Assembly (NCBI GenBank): GCA_009787775.1
Contig: WQSQ01000016.1
Coordinates: 1-34,329, forward strand
Direction: 5' to 3'
DNA from: Treponema sp.
GTDB lineage: Bacteria > Spirochaetota > Spirochaetia > Treponematales > Breznakiellaceae
Length of the DNA: 34,329 nucleotides
The notes under the pieces are model-generated. The model had not been told where the DNA came from. It made no database searches and worked only from the letters and a program-made list of their open reading frames with translations. Position numbers and translations under genes: made by a program. How positions within the stretch are numbered: the stretch's first letter is position 1; every line of letters starts with the position of its first letter. Of this stretch, positions 1 to 7,544 are shown piece after piece.

Positions 1-292
1 TGAAACTCCTACACGAAACCGACTCGCCGGTCTCGTGACCTCTCCCCCTTCCCTGTTGCCTGCCTCCTCTCAAAGACAGACTCGTTGCCAAATATCTTTG
101 GTATCTATTGATACCGCCTGGCCATCGAACGGCCAAGCACGGACATAAATTTTTGCCCGGAGTTTGAATATAACTGTACTTCAAATCTTTGTCAAGCGAA
201 AACTATAAAAATTTGATAATTATTATCCATACATAAAACATAGCAGGTTAAAGAAAAAAGAACACTCCCTGATATAATTTACAGATACGAAT
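1..292. other. Left-edge non-coding stretch with three hairpins
   Basis: No convincing gene is seen here. Three inverted repeats stand out: 12-21 with 28-37 (ten pairs, one mismatch), 100-105 with 110-115 (GGTATC/GATACC around a four-base loop) and 119-123 with 131-135 (TGGCC/GGCCA). None is followed by a clear T-run, so none is called a terminator. A frame open from the window edge to about base 150 has no recognisable sequence, and I do not call it. Confidence 0.4.
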
Positions 293-1150
293 CTAAAAGC
301 CTAATTTACCGCCGATCTTGAACCCAACCGTCGGGTCATAATCCCGGCCAATGCCCTGAATCGGAACCGCTCCGAAAACGGTAATGCCGCTGTCAAGATT
401 GTACTGCGCCTCAGGAATAATATTAATACCAGCGTCTTTTATCTCATTTTCAATCGGAATATTCACAGTAACTCTGGCAGAAAGAGGGCCGGTTGTGTAC
501 GAGACGAAGACATCAACATCATTAAAGAAATTAGACTTATCATCGCTATTTTTATTTTTGTTTATGTAGTTAAATAATGTAAGGCCGCCTCCGACACCGA
601 TTGAAGTACCCATACCTAATGTCAAATTTAACATTGCAAAATCAAATGGGTCCGTATTGTTATCGCCAAGAAGAATAAACGGCATAACAAGCGTACCATA
701 AACATCTCCAAAGCTTAAATTATGGGTATAGTTCACACCAGCGCCCATATACATTTCAAGATTTTCGGTATAACTCCAAGGCCTGTTCATGGGAGAACTT
801 GACGGAAGCATCAGGGAATCCTTGAAAGGTACATGCGTCCAGTTTTCCAGCCAAATTGCCATACTCCCTGTAGGTGAGATGCCAAGGTTATATGTTGCTT
901 TTATACTAAGGTCAAGACTAACCCATAAATTATTATTTATATCGTTAAATCCTAAAGGGAGCCCCAATTCTCCGAAAATATCAAACTCGGATACAGCCAT
1001 CTCGTAAGAAGCAAAAGGCACCGCGAACAGGGAATTACTATTTTTTCTTAAATCTTTAGCAGTATCACCGCCTACAGAAAAACCTTCCTGAGCTGCGGCA
1101 ATTCCCCCAGCTATACATAGTACAAGCAAAAGGGTTACAATTTTTTTCAT
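293..1150 (-). CDS. Predicted outer-membrane beta-barrel protein, family unknown
   Basis: The 285-residue product begins with a typical Sec signal peptide: a Lys-Lys start, a hydrophobic Leu/Val-rich core and an AAAQ-type cleavage site near residues 19-21. The rest is rich in Gly, aromatic residues and alternating polar/hydrophobic stretches, and it ends in a Gly-Gly-Lys-Leu-Gly-Phe tail with a terminal Phe. That is the usual signature of an outer-membrane beta-barrel. A G-rich run just before the ATG can serve as ribosome binding site. It is transcribed alone, with an 88-base gap to the methylthiotransferase gene upstream. I do not recognise the family. Surface-exposed barrel or porin-like is an inference from composition only. 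Confidence 0.6.
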   Translation of the reverse strand: MKKIVTLLLVLCIAGGIAAAQEGFSVGGDTAKDLRKNSNSLFAVPFASYEMAVSEFDIFGELGLPLGFNDINNNLWVSLDLSIKATYNLGISPTGSMAIWLENWTHVPFKDSLMLPSSSPMNRPWSYTENLEMYMGAGVNYTHNLSFGDVYGTLVMPFILLGDNNTDPFDFAMLNLTLGMGTSIGVGGGLTLFNYINKNKNSDDKSNFFNDVDVFVSYTTGPLSARVTVNIPIENEIKDAGINIIPEAQYNLDSGITVFGAVPIQGIGRDYDPTVGFKIGGKLGF

Positions 1151-1238
1151 AAACCCCCCAAAAAATCACTAAGATACAAACCCAATAAACACATACTAAA
1201 CACTAATGTAAATTAAGTCAAGTATATTACAGAAAAAA

Positions 1239-2798
1239 TCATAAGAAATCTGCATATGCGTCAAAATAACAGGAATTCATATTGCCGACTATTTTGCAGC
1301 GCACCACAGTTCCAGGCAAAGATATTCTTTCTCCTTTACATTTGACAAGTATTTTTAGGTAATTTTCCGAAGTTCCATGTACCATTATACCTGAAAATTC
1401 GTGAAATTGATCATTATCTGGTGATAATTTATGTTCAAGGTGTTTTGATTCTTCGATTAGCACATCAATTTCCCGACCAATCCAGCGCTGCACATAATCA
1501 GCTTTTCCCAGCTTTGCTGAATTAATAAGAAGCTGCGCGCGGCGGGACGATTCGGTTTCGGCAACTGCACCAGAAAATGAAAATGCCGGAGTGCCGCTTC
1601 TTTTTGAATACGGGAAAACATGGCACCATGCAAAATCAAGTTTTTGGCACAGGCTGACAGTCTGTTCAAAATCGTTTATTGCCTCACCAGGAAACCCTGT
1701 AATAATATCGCAGGCAATAAACGGGTCATCCTTTGCGTTTCTAAGCAGATTGACAGCTTTTTCAACAATTTCGCCGCTGTAGGAACGTCCCATTCTTTTA
1801 AGGGTTTCATTACTGCCGGATTGAACCGATAAATGGAAATGAGGCCGGATTCGCCGATTCGATAAGACTTCAGCAATATTTTCATCAACACAGTCGGGTG
1901 CAAGCGAAGATAAACGAACGGCGATTTTCTTTGTACCTTCAAGCAGATATTTCAAAAGTCCTGCAAGCCCGATCCCCGATCCGCAATCCTTATACTGGCA
2001 AATATTTACTCCTGTAAGCACCGCCTCCGCATGGCTTTCCTCCAAAATACGAAGACGCGACAGTACTTCTTCTTTGGCAAGGCTGATACTCGGCCCGCGC
2101 GCAAGGCGGATTCTGCAATATGTACAATGTTTATCGCAGCCATCCTGAATTTTCAGGAAACTTCTTGTATGCTGCGAAAATCGGCTGGGGTTAAAAACGA
2201 ATAAATTTTGAGCCGCTTGTAAAATTCGGTTAGTTTTGCCTCGGCTAAGTAGTTTTTCGGGTAAAAGCCCTGTAAAACTACGGTTATCAATGGAAGCTCT
2301 TTTAAAACGCAAACCTTCGGTTTGAAAGTTTTGCAAGAGCCTTTTATGCTTATTTGTTTCGCGTTGAGACAGGGATATATTAAAAGCATTAAGTTTATCG
2401 CTTAACCGTGCTGAACCGCCGCGAATATACTGAGGCAGATTAATTATTTCATCTTTTTTTACTATAAAAAGGCGATTCCCGCAGCCTGTTCCCAGTTTTT
2501 GCAAATCGGCTTTGTTTAACTGTGCGTAACAGCCTGTAACAATAACGTATGATTCGGGGTAATCGCGCAGCGCCTTTCTGATAACACGTCTGGCCTTTTG
2601 ATCAGCTTTCGATGTAACCGTGCAAGTATTAATTACAATTATCGCCGGATAATTACCGGTATTTTGTTCTCCGCTCTTTGTTTCCTGATTCCCGGCCCCT
2701 GATTCCGTAAAACCAGCTAGAAAAAACGTGTCCGAAATTGCTTCGCTTTCCAGTTGGTTTAGTTTGCAGCCCAACGTAAGAACCAAAAAAGAAGGCAC
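1239..2798 (-). CDS. mtaB: tRNA t6A37 methylthiotransferase, MtaB-like, with internal insertion
   Basis: This is a radical-SAM methylthiotransferase. The MtaB branch converts t6A to ms2t6A at position 37 of ANN-decoding tRNAs. The N-terminal domain has the three Cys that hold one Fe-S cluster (Cys11 in LGCKLNQ, Cys59 in NTCTVTS, Cys90 in VTGCYAQ). The radical-SAM motif CDKHCTYC supplies Cys221, Cys225 and Cys228. A C-terminal TRAM-like segment ends the protein. The LGCKLNQ and NTCTVTS signatures favour MtaB over MiaB or RimO. At 519 residues it is longer than the usual 420-450: the stretch between Cys90 and the radical-SAM motif is about 130 residues, roughly 55 more than normal. Residues about 152-193 of it are encoded by a palindromic DNA repeat that recurs at 27.7 kb. 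The start is GTG. The conserved motifs are intact and the frame is unbroken, so the gene is probably functional. Confidence 0.88.
   Translation of the reverse strand: MPSFLVLTLGCKLNQLESEAISDTFFLAGFTESGAGNQETKSGEQNTGNYPAIIVINTCTVTSKADQKARRVIRKALRDYPESYVIVTGCYAQLNKADLQKLGTGCGNRLFIVKKDEIINLPQYIRGGSARLSDKLNAFNISLSQRETNKHKRLLQNFQTEGLRFKRASIDNRSFTGLLPEKLLSRGKTNRILQAAQNLFVFNPSRFSQHTRSFLKIQDGCDKHCTYCRIRLARGPSISLAKEEVLSRLRILEESHAEAVLTGVNICQYKDCGSGIGLAGLLKYLLEGTKKIAVRLSSLAPDCVDENIAEVLSNRRIRPHFHLSVQSGSNETLKRMGRSYSGEIVEKAVNLLRNAKDDPFIACDIITGFPGEAINDFEQTVSLCQKLDFAWCHVFPYSKRSGTPAFSFSGAVAETESSRRAQLLINSAKLGKADYVQRWIGREIDVLIEESKHLEHKLSPDNDQFHEFSGIMVHGTSENYLKILVKCKGERISLPGTVVRCKIVGNMNSCYFDAYADFL
2221..2345. 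repeat. Palindromic repeat element (family A) inside mtaB
   Basis: Two adjacent hairpin units lie within the mtaB frame. Unit 1 (2249-2281) has arms GTAGTTTT/AAAACTAC with an inner GGG/CCC. Unit 2 (2296-2340) has nested arms GCTCTT/AAGAGC, AAAAC/GTTTT and CAAACC/GGTTTG around a TTC loop. The same two units, in the same order and orientation, occur in non-coding DNA at 27721-27852, with 23 identical bases (2310-2332 against 27819-27841). Here the element is translated without a stop as part of the MtaB insertion. Confidence 0.75.
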
Positions 2799-2853
2799 TC
2801 TTAAACTCTGTTATAAATATTAATAATAATTAAGACAGTTTTCCCCAAAAAGC

Positions 2854-2889
2854 AAACCTGCGAACAGAAGGTTCAGTGTTCGAAGGTTT
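2854..2889 (-). terminator. Hairpin of repeat family B, probable terminator of the bactofilin/TPR unit
   Basis: Within the 137-base gap 2799-2935, arms 2854-2865 and 2878-2889 pair over 12 bases with one mismatch. Read on the minus strand, the hairpin is followed by GCTTTTTGG, so it could act as a Rho-independent terminator for the TPR gene that ends at 2936. A related sequence lies inverted at 26291-26348, so this is also a dispersed repeat. Confidence 0.5.
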
Positions 2890-2935
2890 TGAGGAAGCCC
2901 CAATTTACTAATCATCTGCTGTCAGCAACTGCATA

Positions 2936-3571
2936 CTATCTGATACCCATGTTCTGTCTGATCCGGTCAATCCCGCGGCGGGCATCGGTTAACTGTGAAT
3001 TGAGAGTCAGCGCGTATTCATAAGCTTCTCTCGCGCCGGTTAAATCCGATGCGTTTTCGCGGGTAAAGCCGAGCCTGACCCACCATGCCGCATTATTCGG
3101 CATCCAGTGAACAGCGGTGGAAAGGGCAATATCCGCATAGCGGAACTTACCCTGCCGAATATAAATCTCTCCCATCAAATAATACACTTGATCAATCCGC
3201 TGCCCCTCAGGAGCCGCGGATGCATATTCCTGAAGAAATGCCAGCGCTTCATTGTTCATGCCCAGATTATAATGAACCTCTCCCAGTATCTGGGTAATCC
3301 TTACATCAAAACGATTTATAGCGCGGCCTGTGCGGGCGTAACGCAGCGCTTCTTCAAACCGGTTAAGCCTGATGAGCGACCAGCAGATAACAACATGGGA
3401 TTCAAGGTTATTGGCATTTTCAGCTATTTCATCACGGCAGATTTGAACCGCCCGTTCATAATTGCCGATGCGGTATTCCGCAAGCGCATCAGGAACATTC
3501 TGAGCGTATAAACCAAAAGTAAACACCGTAAGAACCAGCAATAACAGCAAATTCCTGATATTTCTTTTCAT
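2936..3571 (-). CDS. Secreted TPR-repeat protein
   Basis: The product is 211 residues. It opens with a signal peptide (MKRNIRN, a run of Leu, then GLYAQ near residue 24), followed by about four tetratricopeptide-type helix pairs across residues 30-205. Recognisable TPR phrases include a canonical repeat around AWWVRLGFTRENASD and the following EAYEYALTLN. TPR domains are protein-binding scaffolds; no catalytic residue is visible. The ATG at 3571 overlaps the stop of the bactofilin gene (ATGA), which indicates translational coupling. An in-frame upstream start lies inside bactofilin and is less likely. The signal peptide places it in the periplasm or at the outer membrane, whereas bactofilin is cytosolic, so any partnership would have to cross the membrane or be indirect. 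Confidence 0.75.
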   Translation of the reverse strand: MKRNIRNLLLLLVLTVFTFGLYAQNVPDALAEYRIGNYERAVQICRDEIAENANNLESHVVICWSLIRLNRFEEALRYARTGRAINRFDVRITQILGEVHYNLGMNNEALAFLQEYASAAPEGQRIDQVYYLMGEIYIRQGKFRYADIALSTAVHWMPNNAAWWVRLGFTRENASDLTGAREAYEYALTLNSQLTDARRGIDRIRQNMGIR

Positions 3572-3930
3572 GATTGATTCTTCCCAACCATAGTGCATCG
3601 TCCATTAAAAACGCAGCCTGTTTCCATATGAATCTCAGGAGACGTTACATTTCCCGATAGTTTTCCGTTAACTGTAACTTCCACTTTCTCCGTGGCAGTA
3701 ACATCACCCTTAACCTGTCCTCTTATAAGAACGCGAAGCGCCTGTATGTTTGCGTTCACAACGGCACTTTCGTCAACAACCAGCAATCCTGTCGAGTTTA
3801 TCTCACCAGAAACCTTGCCCCTGATCAAAAAAGGTTTCTCAAAGCGCAATGTTCCGGTAAAATCTATATCAGGAGACAGAATAGTATCAAAGTCCGCATC
3901 TTCCAGATAATCGTTGTATATCTCAGCCAT
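3568..3930 (-). CDS. Bactofilin-family cytoskeletal protein
   Basis: The product is 120 residues and has the short beta-helical bactofilin core. Turn repeats such as FLIRGKVSGEI, VLIRGQVKGDV and VEVTVNGKLSGNVTSPEI recur about every 17-18 residues, flanked by short disordered ends. Bactofilins polymerise without nucleotide at the inner membrane and position cell-wall or motility functions; in spirochaetes they help shape the cell. Length and repeat pattern fit the family well. The stop overlaps the start of the secreted TPR gene. No Shine-Dalgarno precedes the ATG, and a promoter lies right at the start codon (see 3938-3966). Confidence 0.88.
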   Translation of the reverse strand: MAEIYNDYLEDADFDTILSPDIDFTGTLRFEKPFLIRGKVSGEINSTGLLVVDESAVVNANIQALRVLIRGQVKGDVTATEKVEVTVNGKLSGNVTSPEIHMETGCVFNGRCTMVGKNQS

Positions 3931-3937
3931 TTATGCA

Positions 3938-3966
3938 ATTGTATCATTTTAAAAAAGATTTGGGAA
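3938..3966 (-). promoter_or_regulatory. Promoter placing the bactofilin start at or near +1 (possible leaderless mRNA)
   Basis: On the minus strand a TTCCCA box (3966-3961), a 17-base spacer and TACAAT (3943-3938) are followed by only seven bases before the bactofilin ATG. There is no purine-rich ribosome binding site. The geometry matches the promoter before the PHP gene at 26.2 kb exactly. Leaderless translation is an inference. Confidence 0.45.
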
Positions 3967-4038
3967 TAGGATATCGGCGCTCCGCCCTGATCGTACAGAA
4001 ACAGCGCCCGTCGCCCTCACACGGTTTATAAAAGCGCA

Positions 4039-4066
4039 TTGCCTTTTTTGCCTTCCCAATTATACT
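4039..4066 (+). promoter_or_regulatory. Candidate sigma-70-type promoter upstream of the palindrome array
   Basis: TTGCCT (4039-4044), a 16-base spacer and TATACT (4061-4066) resemble a housekeeping promoter on the plus strand. It would transcribe through the palindrome array toward the degraded regulator. No intact gene follows, so it may be a relic. Confidence 0.35.
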
Positions 4067-4123
4067 CTGAAATCGCAGACAATTTAAGCGCTTACAGGCT
4101 TCTTTTTCTTCCTTAGTGTGAGT

Positions 4124-4213
4124 TCATACTGCAGCCTATAGTAATCAGTCACTATAGGCTAAAGTGAATATTCACTATAGTCTATAGTGATATATCACTT
4201 TAGATTAAAGTGG
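4124..4213. repeat. Array of four 19-bp palindromes spaced at 23 bp
   Basis: Three units of 19 bases stand at 4149-4167, 4172-4190 and 4195-4213. Each reads approximately TCACTWTAG, one centre base, CTAWAGTGA. The four-base spacers are ATAT and TATA. A more degenerate unit of similar form lies just left at 4124-4144. Each unit is nearly self-complementary, and unit 2 is a perfect dyad around its centre. The regular phasing suggests a multi-site operator or a run of hairpins rather than chance. Confidence 0.7.
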
Positions 4214-4316
4214 CATACAATACAAGGAAGGAACTTTACATCAGAATACTTATAAATAACGCAATAAAATACCCTAATGTTTAATTGTCATTTCATACCT
4301 TTATTTTGCAGGTTAA

Positions 4317-4652
4317 GTGACACTTTTGTTCGTTTATTATACAGATGCAGGAAATAACGCTGATTACCATTTTTTTATGCCCTCGGTTCAGGTTAAATCG
4401 TTTGATGATGTTCCTGAAGGGCTGGACTGCTTTACCTTCCAGACATCGTTATGCGCAAGATTAAACTTTATGGAAAACAAAAAACTTAAGAATTAATATA
4501 GCCGCCGCCGATGCGATGTTTATGCTATTGACAATTTTATGGATGACGAGAACCAGAAATATTTTCTGGAGTGTAAAAGAGTAAATATTGATAAATTCGA
4601 TAAGCGGAAACTTGAGTATTGTTATTTTTTATATTCTGACCATGAAGGCTGA
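4317..4652 (+). pseudogene. Remnant of a regulator effector-binding domain (MerR/GyrI-like)
   Basis: Two frames on the plus strand read as pieces of one protein. The first, 4317-4496, contains VQVKSFDDVPEGL and stops at 4494. The second, from about 4505 to 4652, contains YAIDNFMDDENQKYFLECKR and then KLEYCYF. From memory of the family, both resemble the C-terminal effector-binding (GyrI-like) part of MerR-type multidrug regulators. There is no start codon with an HTH domain upstream, and a frame change joins the halves, so the gene is dead. Its last 31 bases overlap the 3' end of the convergent ABC ATPase gene. The palindrome array upstream could be its former operator. The family call is tentative. 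Confidence 0.4.
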
Positions 4653-5371
4653 TTAAACGGCATTAAAACATGCTGAGGTATATTCTTCATAAATAATTCT
4701 TCCAAAGAACCGGTATTCTGCAGATTATTGTTTTCCATAATTTCTCCTTCATGCAATAAAACGCAGGTATCTATAAATTTATCCAGAAACTCAATAACAT
4801 GGCTTGAAAAAAGTATCGTAACATTTTTGCTTTTATAATGTTTAATGAGGTTCTTTATCTTTATATTTGAAATCATATCAAGTCCGTTATTTGGCTCATC
4901 CCATATAATTGTGTCAATATCTCCGATAAGACTGATGACTATCTGCACTTTCTTTTTCATTCCTGACGAACATTCCCTGAACCGCTTATCCCTGTATTTA
5001 TCAATTTCAAAGTAACGAACCAGCTCATCTGTGTCTTTTGTTAATTTATTTTTCCCTGTTTTTAATATAACTGCTAGTTCAATGTTTTCCATGCATGTCA
5101 GCCAGGGATATAGATAATCATCGCCTGGCAAGAAGGCAATTTTTCTTCTTATTGCAGGAAACTCCTTTTCATTTTCTGTCTTTATTCCGTTATGGGAGAC
5201 AAATCCTGATGTCGGAGTGTAAAGACCCTCAATACAGTTAAACAGTGTTGTCTTTCCCGCTCCGTTATAACCGATAATTCCGTAAATAATTCCGGGTTTG
5301 AATTCAAGATTGATATTTTTAATTCCTGAGTTGGAGCTGAATATTTTAGAAAGATTTCCGCAGATAATCAT
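4622..5371 (-). CDS. ABC transporter ATP-binding protein
   Basis: This 249-residue ATPase has Walker A GYNGAGKTT near residue 35, a Q-loop region, a degenerate signature SSGMKKK in place of LSGGQ, Walker B IIWDEPNNGLD and the switch His in SSHVIEF. The pattern is that of single-domain, ABC-2-type transporter ATPases. I chose the ATG at 5371 because it forms an ATGA overlap with the stop of the permease gene; an in-frame ATG at 5383 would add four residues. It works with the permease at 5368-6447. The substrate is unknown. Codon use of this gene and the next two is visibly richer in A and T than the rhamnose genes, which may point to separate origin. Confidence 0.85.
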   Translation of the reverse strand: MIICGNLSKIFSSNSGIKNINLEFKPGIIYGIIGYNGAGKTTLFNCIEGLYTPTSGFVSHNGIKTENEKEFPAIRRKIAFLPGDDYLYPWLTCMENIELAVILKTGKNKLTKDTDELVRYFEIDKYRDKRFRECSSGMKKKVQIVISLIGDIDTIIWDEPNNGLDMISNIKIKNLIKHYKSKNVTILFSSHVIEFLDKFIDTCVLLHEGEIMENNNLQNTGSLEELFMKNIPQHVLMPFNQPSWSEYKK

Positions 5372-6447
5372 AGTAAATACCATTCCCTGTATTCGTTTTT
5401 TGCTTTAATAAATGTGATCAAAACCGGTATTGCCGATAACGGCATATAAAATACAGGCAATGTACCTATCCAGGCTGTTGACACAACAAGAAGGCACAGA
5501 ATTACCGTTTTTATTAATTTATTTATGGCAGTAAATGCTATATTGATGGTTGAAAACATTATTATGAATATGCAAAAGACATATTTAAACATTAAAAAAG
5601 GATTTATTAAACATCCCATAATAATAAAAACTGCAAGTAAAAGTCCGTACGCTAATGCAATAAAATGAAGAGTTCTTTTATAATGATATTTAAAGCTGTT
5701 CTCTGTTATTATTGCCTGATACTTCCAGTTAATATTTTGTATTGATTCAATAATTCCGGAAAAACCTGCAGAAAATAAAACAAAAACAATGATAAAATAG
5801 GTTATTTGATTCTTCATCGCCAAAAGGGAATTAAAATTTCCTGTATACTCAGCTGTGATAACAATAAAAAGAGAGACACATAAAGCAAAAAGAGCAAAAA
5901 AATCCGGAGTCAAGTAATCATAAATAATTGTTTTTATATACGGATTCATTCTCAATGCCCTTTTTTCTTTCTTTATTGATTGATTATTTGCATAATTATT
6001 TTTTTTATACATTATCAGAAATGCCAGAAATATAAAAAAAACAGGTACCCCAATAAAGACAAGAAACAAAAAGATATTTGAGGCAGAATCCAATGCCAAA
6101 ATACAAAAAATTATTAATAAAATATTATTAATAAAAGCTTTTTTAAGAAAAAATCCTGCGAGAATATACTTATTTGCAATATTGCTTTTTGAATATAATG
6201 TTAATACCGGTATTGTATCGTAATTTTTAAAAGACGCAAGAACAGAAAAAAGCGCAAGAAGCAGAGTAACAATAACGAGCGTACTGTTATCCGGCTTTAT
6301 TACAAGATGCCTGTTTGCGGCGGCAAAAATGAAAGCTCCGATTATTACAAATATCCAGATTACCATAACAGGAGAAGTTTTAAAGAGAGACAGCACCCTC
6401 TTAAAAATTACATTGATCCAAAAAAGCATTAATCTCATTATTCTCAC
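5368..6447 (-). CDS. ABC transporter membrane protein, polytopic
   Basis: The product is about 359 residues and very hydrophobic. I count roughly nine or ten membrane spans, for example around residues 28-45, 58-68, 108-150, 185-200, 215-235, 262-300 and 305-345, with a Lys-rich cytosolic loop near 150-165. There is no peptidase or binding motif. It starts with GTG at 6447, overlapping the stop of lplA as GTGA, and ends in an ATGA overlap with the ATPase, so three genes are translationally coupled. Together with the ATPase it forms a complete ABC-2-like transporter or a bacteriocin/lantibiotic-immunity-type exporter. Export of a small molecule is a guess; I do not recognise the family. Confidence 0.7.
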   Translation of the reverse strand: MRIMRLMLFWINVIFKRVLSLFKTSPVMVIWIFVIIGAFIFAAANRHLVIKPDNSTLVIVTLLLALFSVLASFKNYDTIPVLTLYSKSNIANKYILAGFFLKKAFINNILLIIFCILALDSASNIFLFLVFIGVPVFFIFLAFLIMYKKNNYANNQSIKKEKRALRMNPYIKTIIYDYLTPDFFALFALCVSLFIVITAEYTGNFNSLLAMKNQITYFIIVFVLFSAGFSGIIESIQNINWKYQAIITENSFKYHYKRTLHFIALAYGLLLAVFIIMGCLINPFLMFKYVFCIFIIMFSTINIAFTAINKLIKTVILCLLVVSTAWIGTLPVFYMPLSAIPVLITFIKAKNEYREWYLL

Positions 6448-7436
6448 TCAAACAGCAGGGAGAGAAAGCCTGCTGCACAAATATCATAAAAGAAAAGAGG
6501 TATATCCATTTCCTTTATAGCTCCTTTAATTTCACCGTACTCAAAATGATGTCCTTTTAATGCATCAGCTAACTCTGCCGGATCACTGCTCCCGAAAAAG
6601 TCGCCGAAAAAGACAATGTTATTAATTATTCCTTCTTTTCCCACATCAAGAAGAATCTCAATATTACCGCAGCCTTCGATCCGCCTGATTTTTCGGATAT
6701 TATACGGGGGAGAAGAGCCGTAATTCCAGCTCCATTTAGAATAAATCTCCTCTTTAAGCTTCTCTATTTTGCAAATATCATCATTAAAAATATTATATTC
6801 GTTCATATCCAGTTCATTAAAAAGATATTTTCCCAGTTTCGCCGAAAACTTCTCAACCGGTATATCTTCTTTTAAAAAAGGCCGGATATTCGCTACACGG
6901 CTCCTTACAGATTTTATCCCCTTTGATTCAAATTTATCTTCTTTTACAGTCAGCGCGCCGGAAAGCATATCAAGATCGCAATCGTACAGTAAAGTGCCGT
7001 GGTGCATTACTCTTCTGTTTTTTACATACTGCGCGTTACCGGAAATTTTACTATCTCCAATCGTTATGTCATTGCGTCCTGAAATCTCCGCTGGAATACC
7101 GAAAGAAACAAGCGCTTTTTGGATAAAACCGCAGAATAATGAAAAATCAATTTTTTCATTATCCGCTCCGGTTATAAATGTAAAGTTTATATTTCCTAAA
7201 TCATGATATACAGCTCCGCCGCCTGAAAGCCGCCTTACCACATTGATGTTATTGGATTTAACAAAAGGAAGATTAATCTCAGCTAATGTATTCTGATTTT
7301 TGCCGACAATAACCGAATTATTATTCCGCCACAACATAAAATAATTGTGCTTTCGATCCAAAAAGTCAAAAATATACTGTTCAAGTGCAAGGTTAAACTG
7401 AGGATCAGTACATGAATTTTCAATATATAAATTCAT
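6444..7436 (-). CDS. lplA: Lipoate-protein ligase A
   Basis: The enzyme activates lipoate with ATP and attaches it to the lipoyl Lys of E2 or GcvH proteins. At 330 residues it is close to E. coli LplA (337). The hallmark RRLSGGGAVYHDLGN, which binds lipoyl-AMP, lies at about residues 67-81. A conserved Lys within GDSKISGNAQ follows near residue 130, then HHGTLLYD. A smaller C-terminal accessory domain follows from about residue 245. The gene is first of a three-gene operon with an ABC transporter, linked by a GTGA overlap. No Shine-Dalgarno is evident. The stretch upstream is AT-rich and shared with the divergent kinase promoter. The function is well supported; its link to the transporter is unexplained. 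Confidence 0.92.
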   Translation of the reverse strand: MNLYIENSCTDPQFNLALEQYIFDFLDRKHNYFMLWRNNNSVIVGKNQNTLAEINLPFVKSNNINVVRRLSGGGAVYHDLGNINFTFITGADNEKIDFSLFCGFIQKALVSFGIPAEISGRNDITIGDSKISGNAQYVKNRRVMHHGTLLYDCDLDMLSGALTVKEDKFESKGIKSVRSRVANIRPFLKEDIPVEKFSAKLGKYLFNELDMNEYNIFNDDICKIEKLKEEIYSKWSWNYGSSPPYNIRKIRRIEGCGNIEILLDVGKEGIINNIVFFGDFFGSSDPAELADALKGHHFEYGEIKGAIKEMDIPLFFYDICAAGFLSLLFE

Positions 7437-7544
7437 AATTTAATATACTTTTACAATTATTAAACATAAGTTATTATAGTATCAAGAGGTAAAACGTGGC
7501 GGTTAGCCGCTTTAAAGAAAAATTTTCCATAAACGGAGATGAAC
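7437..7544. promoter_or_regulatory. Divergent control region between lplA and the sugar kinase
   Basis: About 100 AT-rich bases separate the two start codons. Toward the kinase, TTTACA and TATTAT at 16-base spacing make a weak promoter. Toward lplA, TTGATA with a TAATAA box 17 bases on is a second weak candidate. A short GCGG/CCGC hairpin precedes the kinase ribosome binding site GGAG at 7535-7538. Both promoter calls are low-confidence. Confidence 0.3.

Larger units (their letters stand above)
3931..4316. other. Gene-poor stretch with promoter and palindrome array
   Basis: No reading frame of substance is seen. Apart from the bactofilin promoter, it holds a plus-strand promoter at 4039-4066 and the tandem palindromes at 4124-4213, both listed separately. 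The bases from 4214 to 4316 are AT-rich and show no further structure I can support. Confidence 0.5.

Noticed and set aside
1-150. Open frame from the left edge as a gene end
   Set aside because: Composition is not protein-like and hairpins fill the same stretch.
1239-2798. MiaB or RimO identity for the methylthiotransferase
   Set aside because: The LGCKLNQ and NTCTVTS signatures fit MtaB better, and no ribosomal-protein or i6A-specific signal is seen.
4124-4213. CRISPR array
   Set aside because: The repeats are only 19 bases with fixed four-base spacers and no cas genes nearby; CRISPR spacers are about 30 bases and unique.
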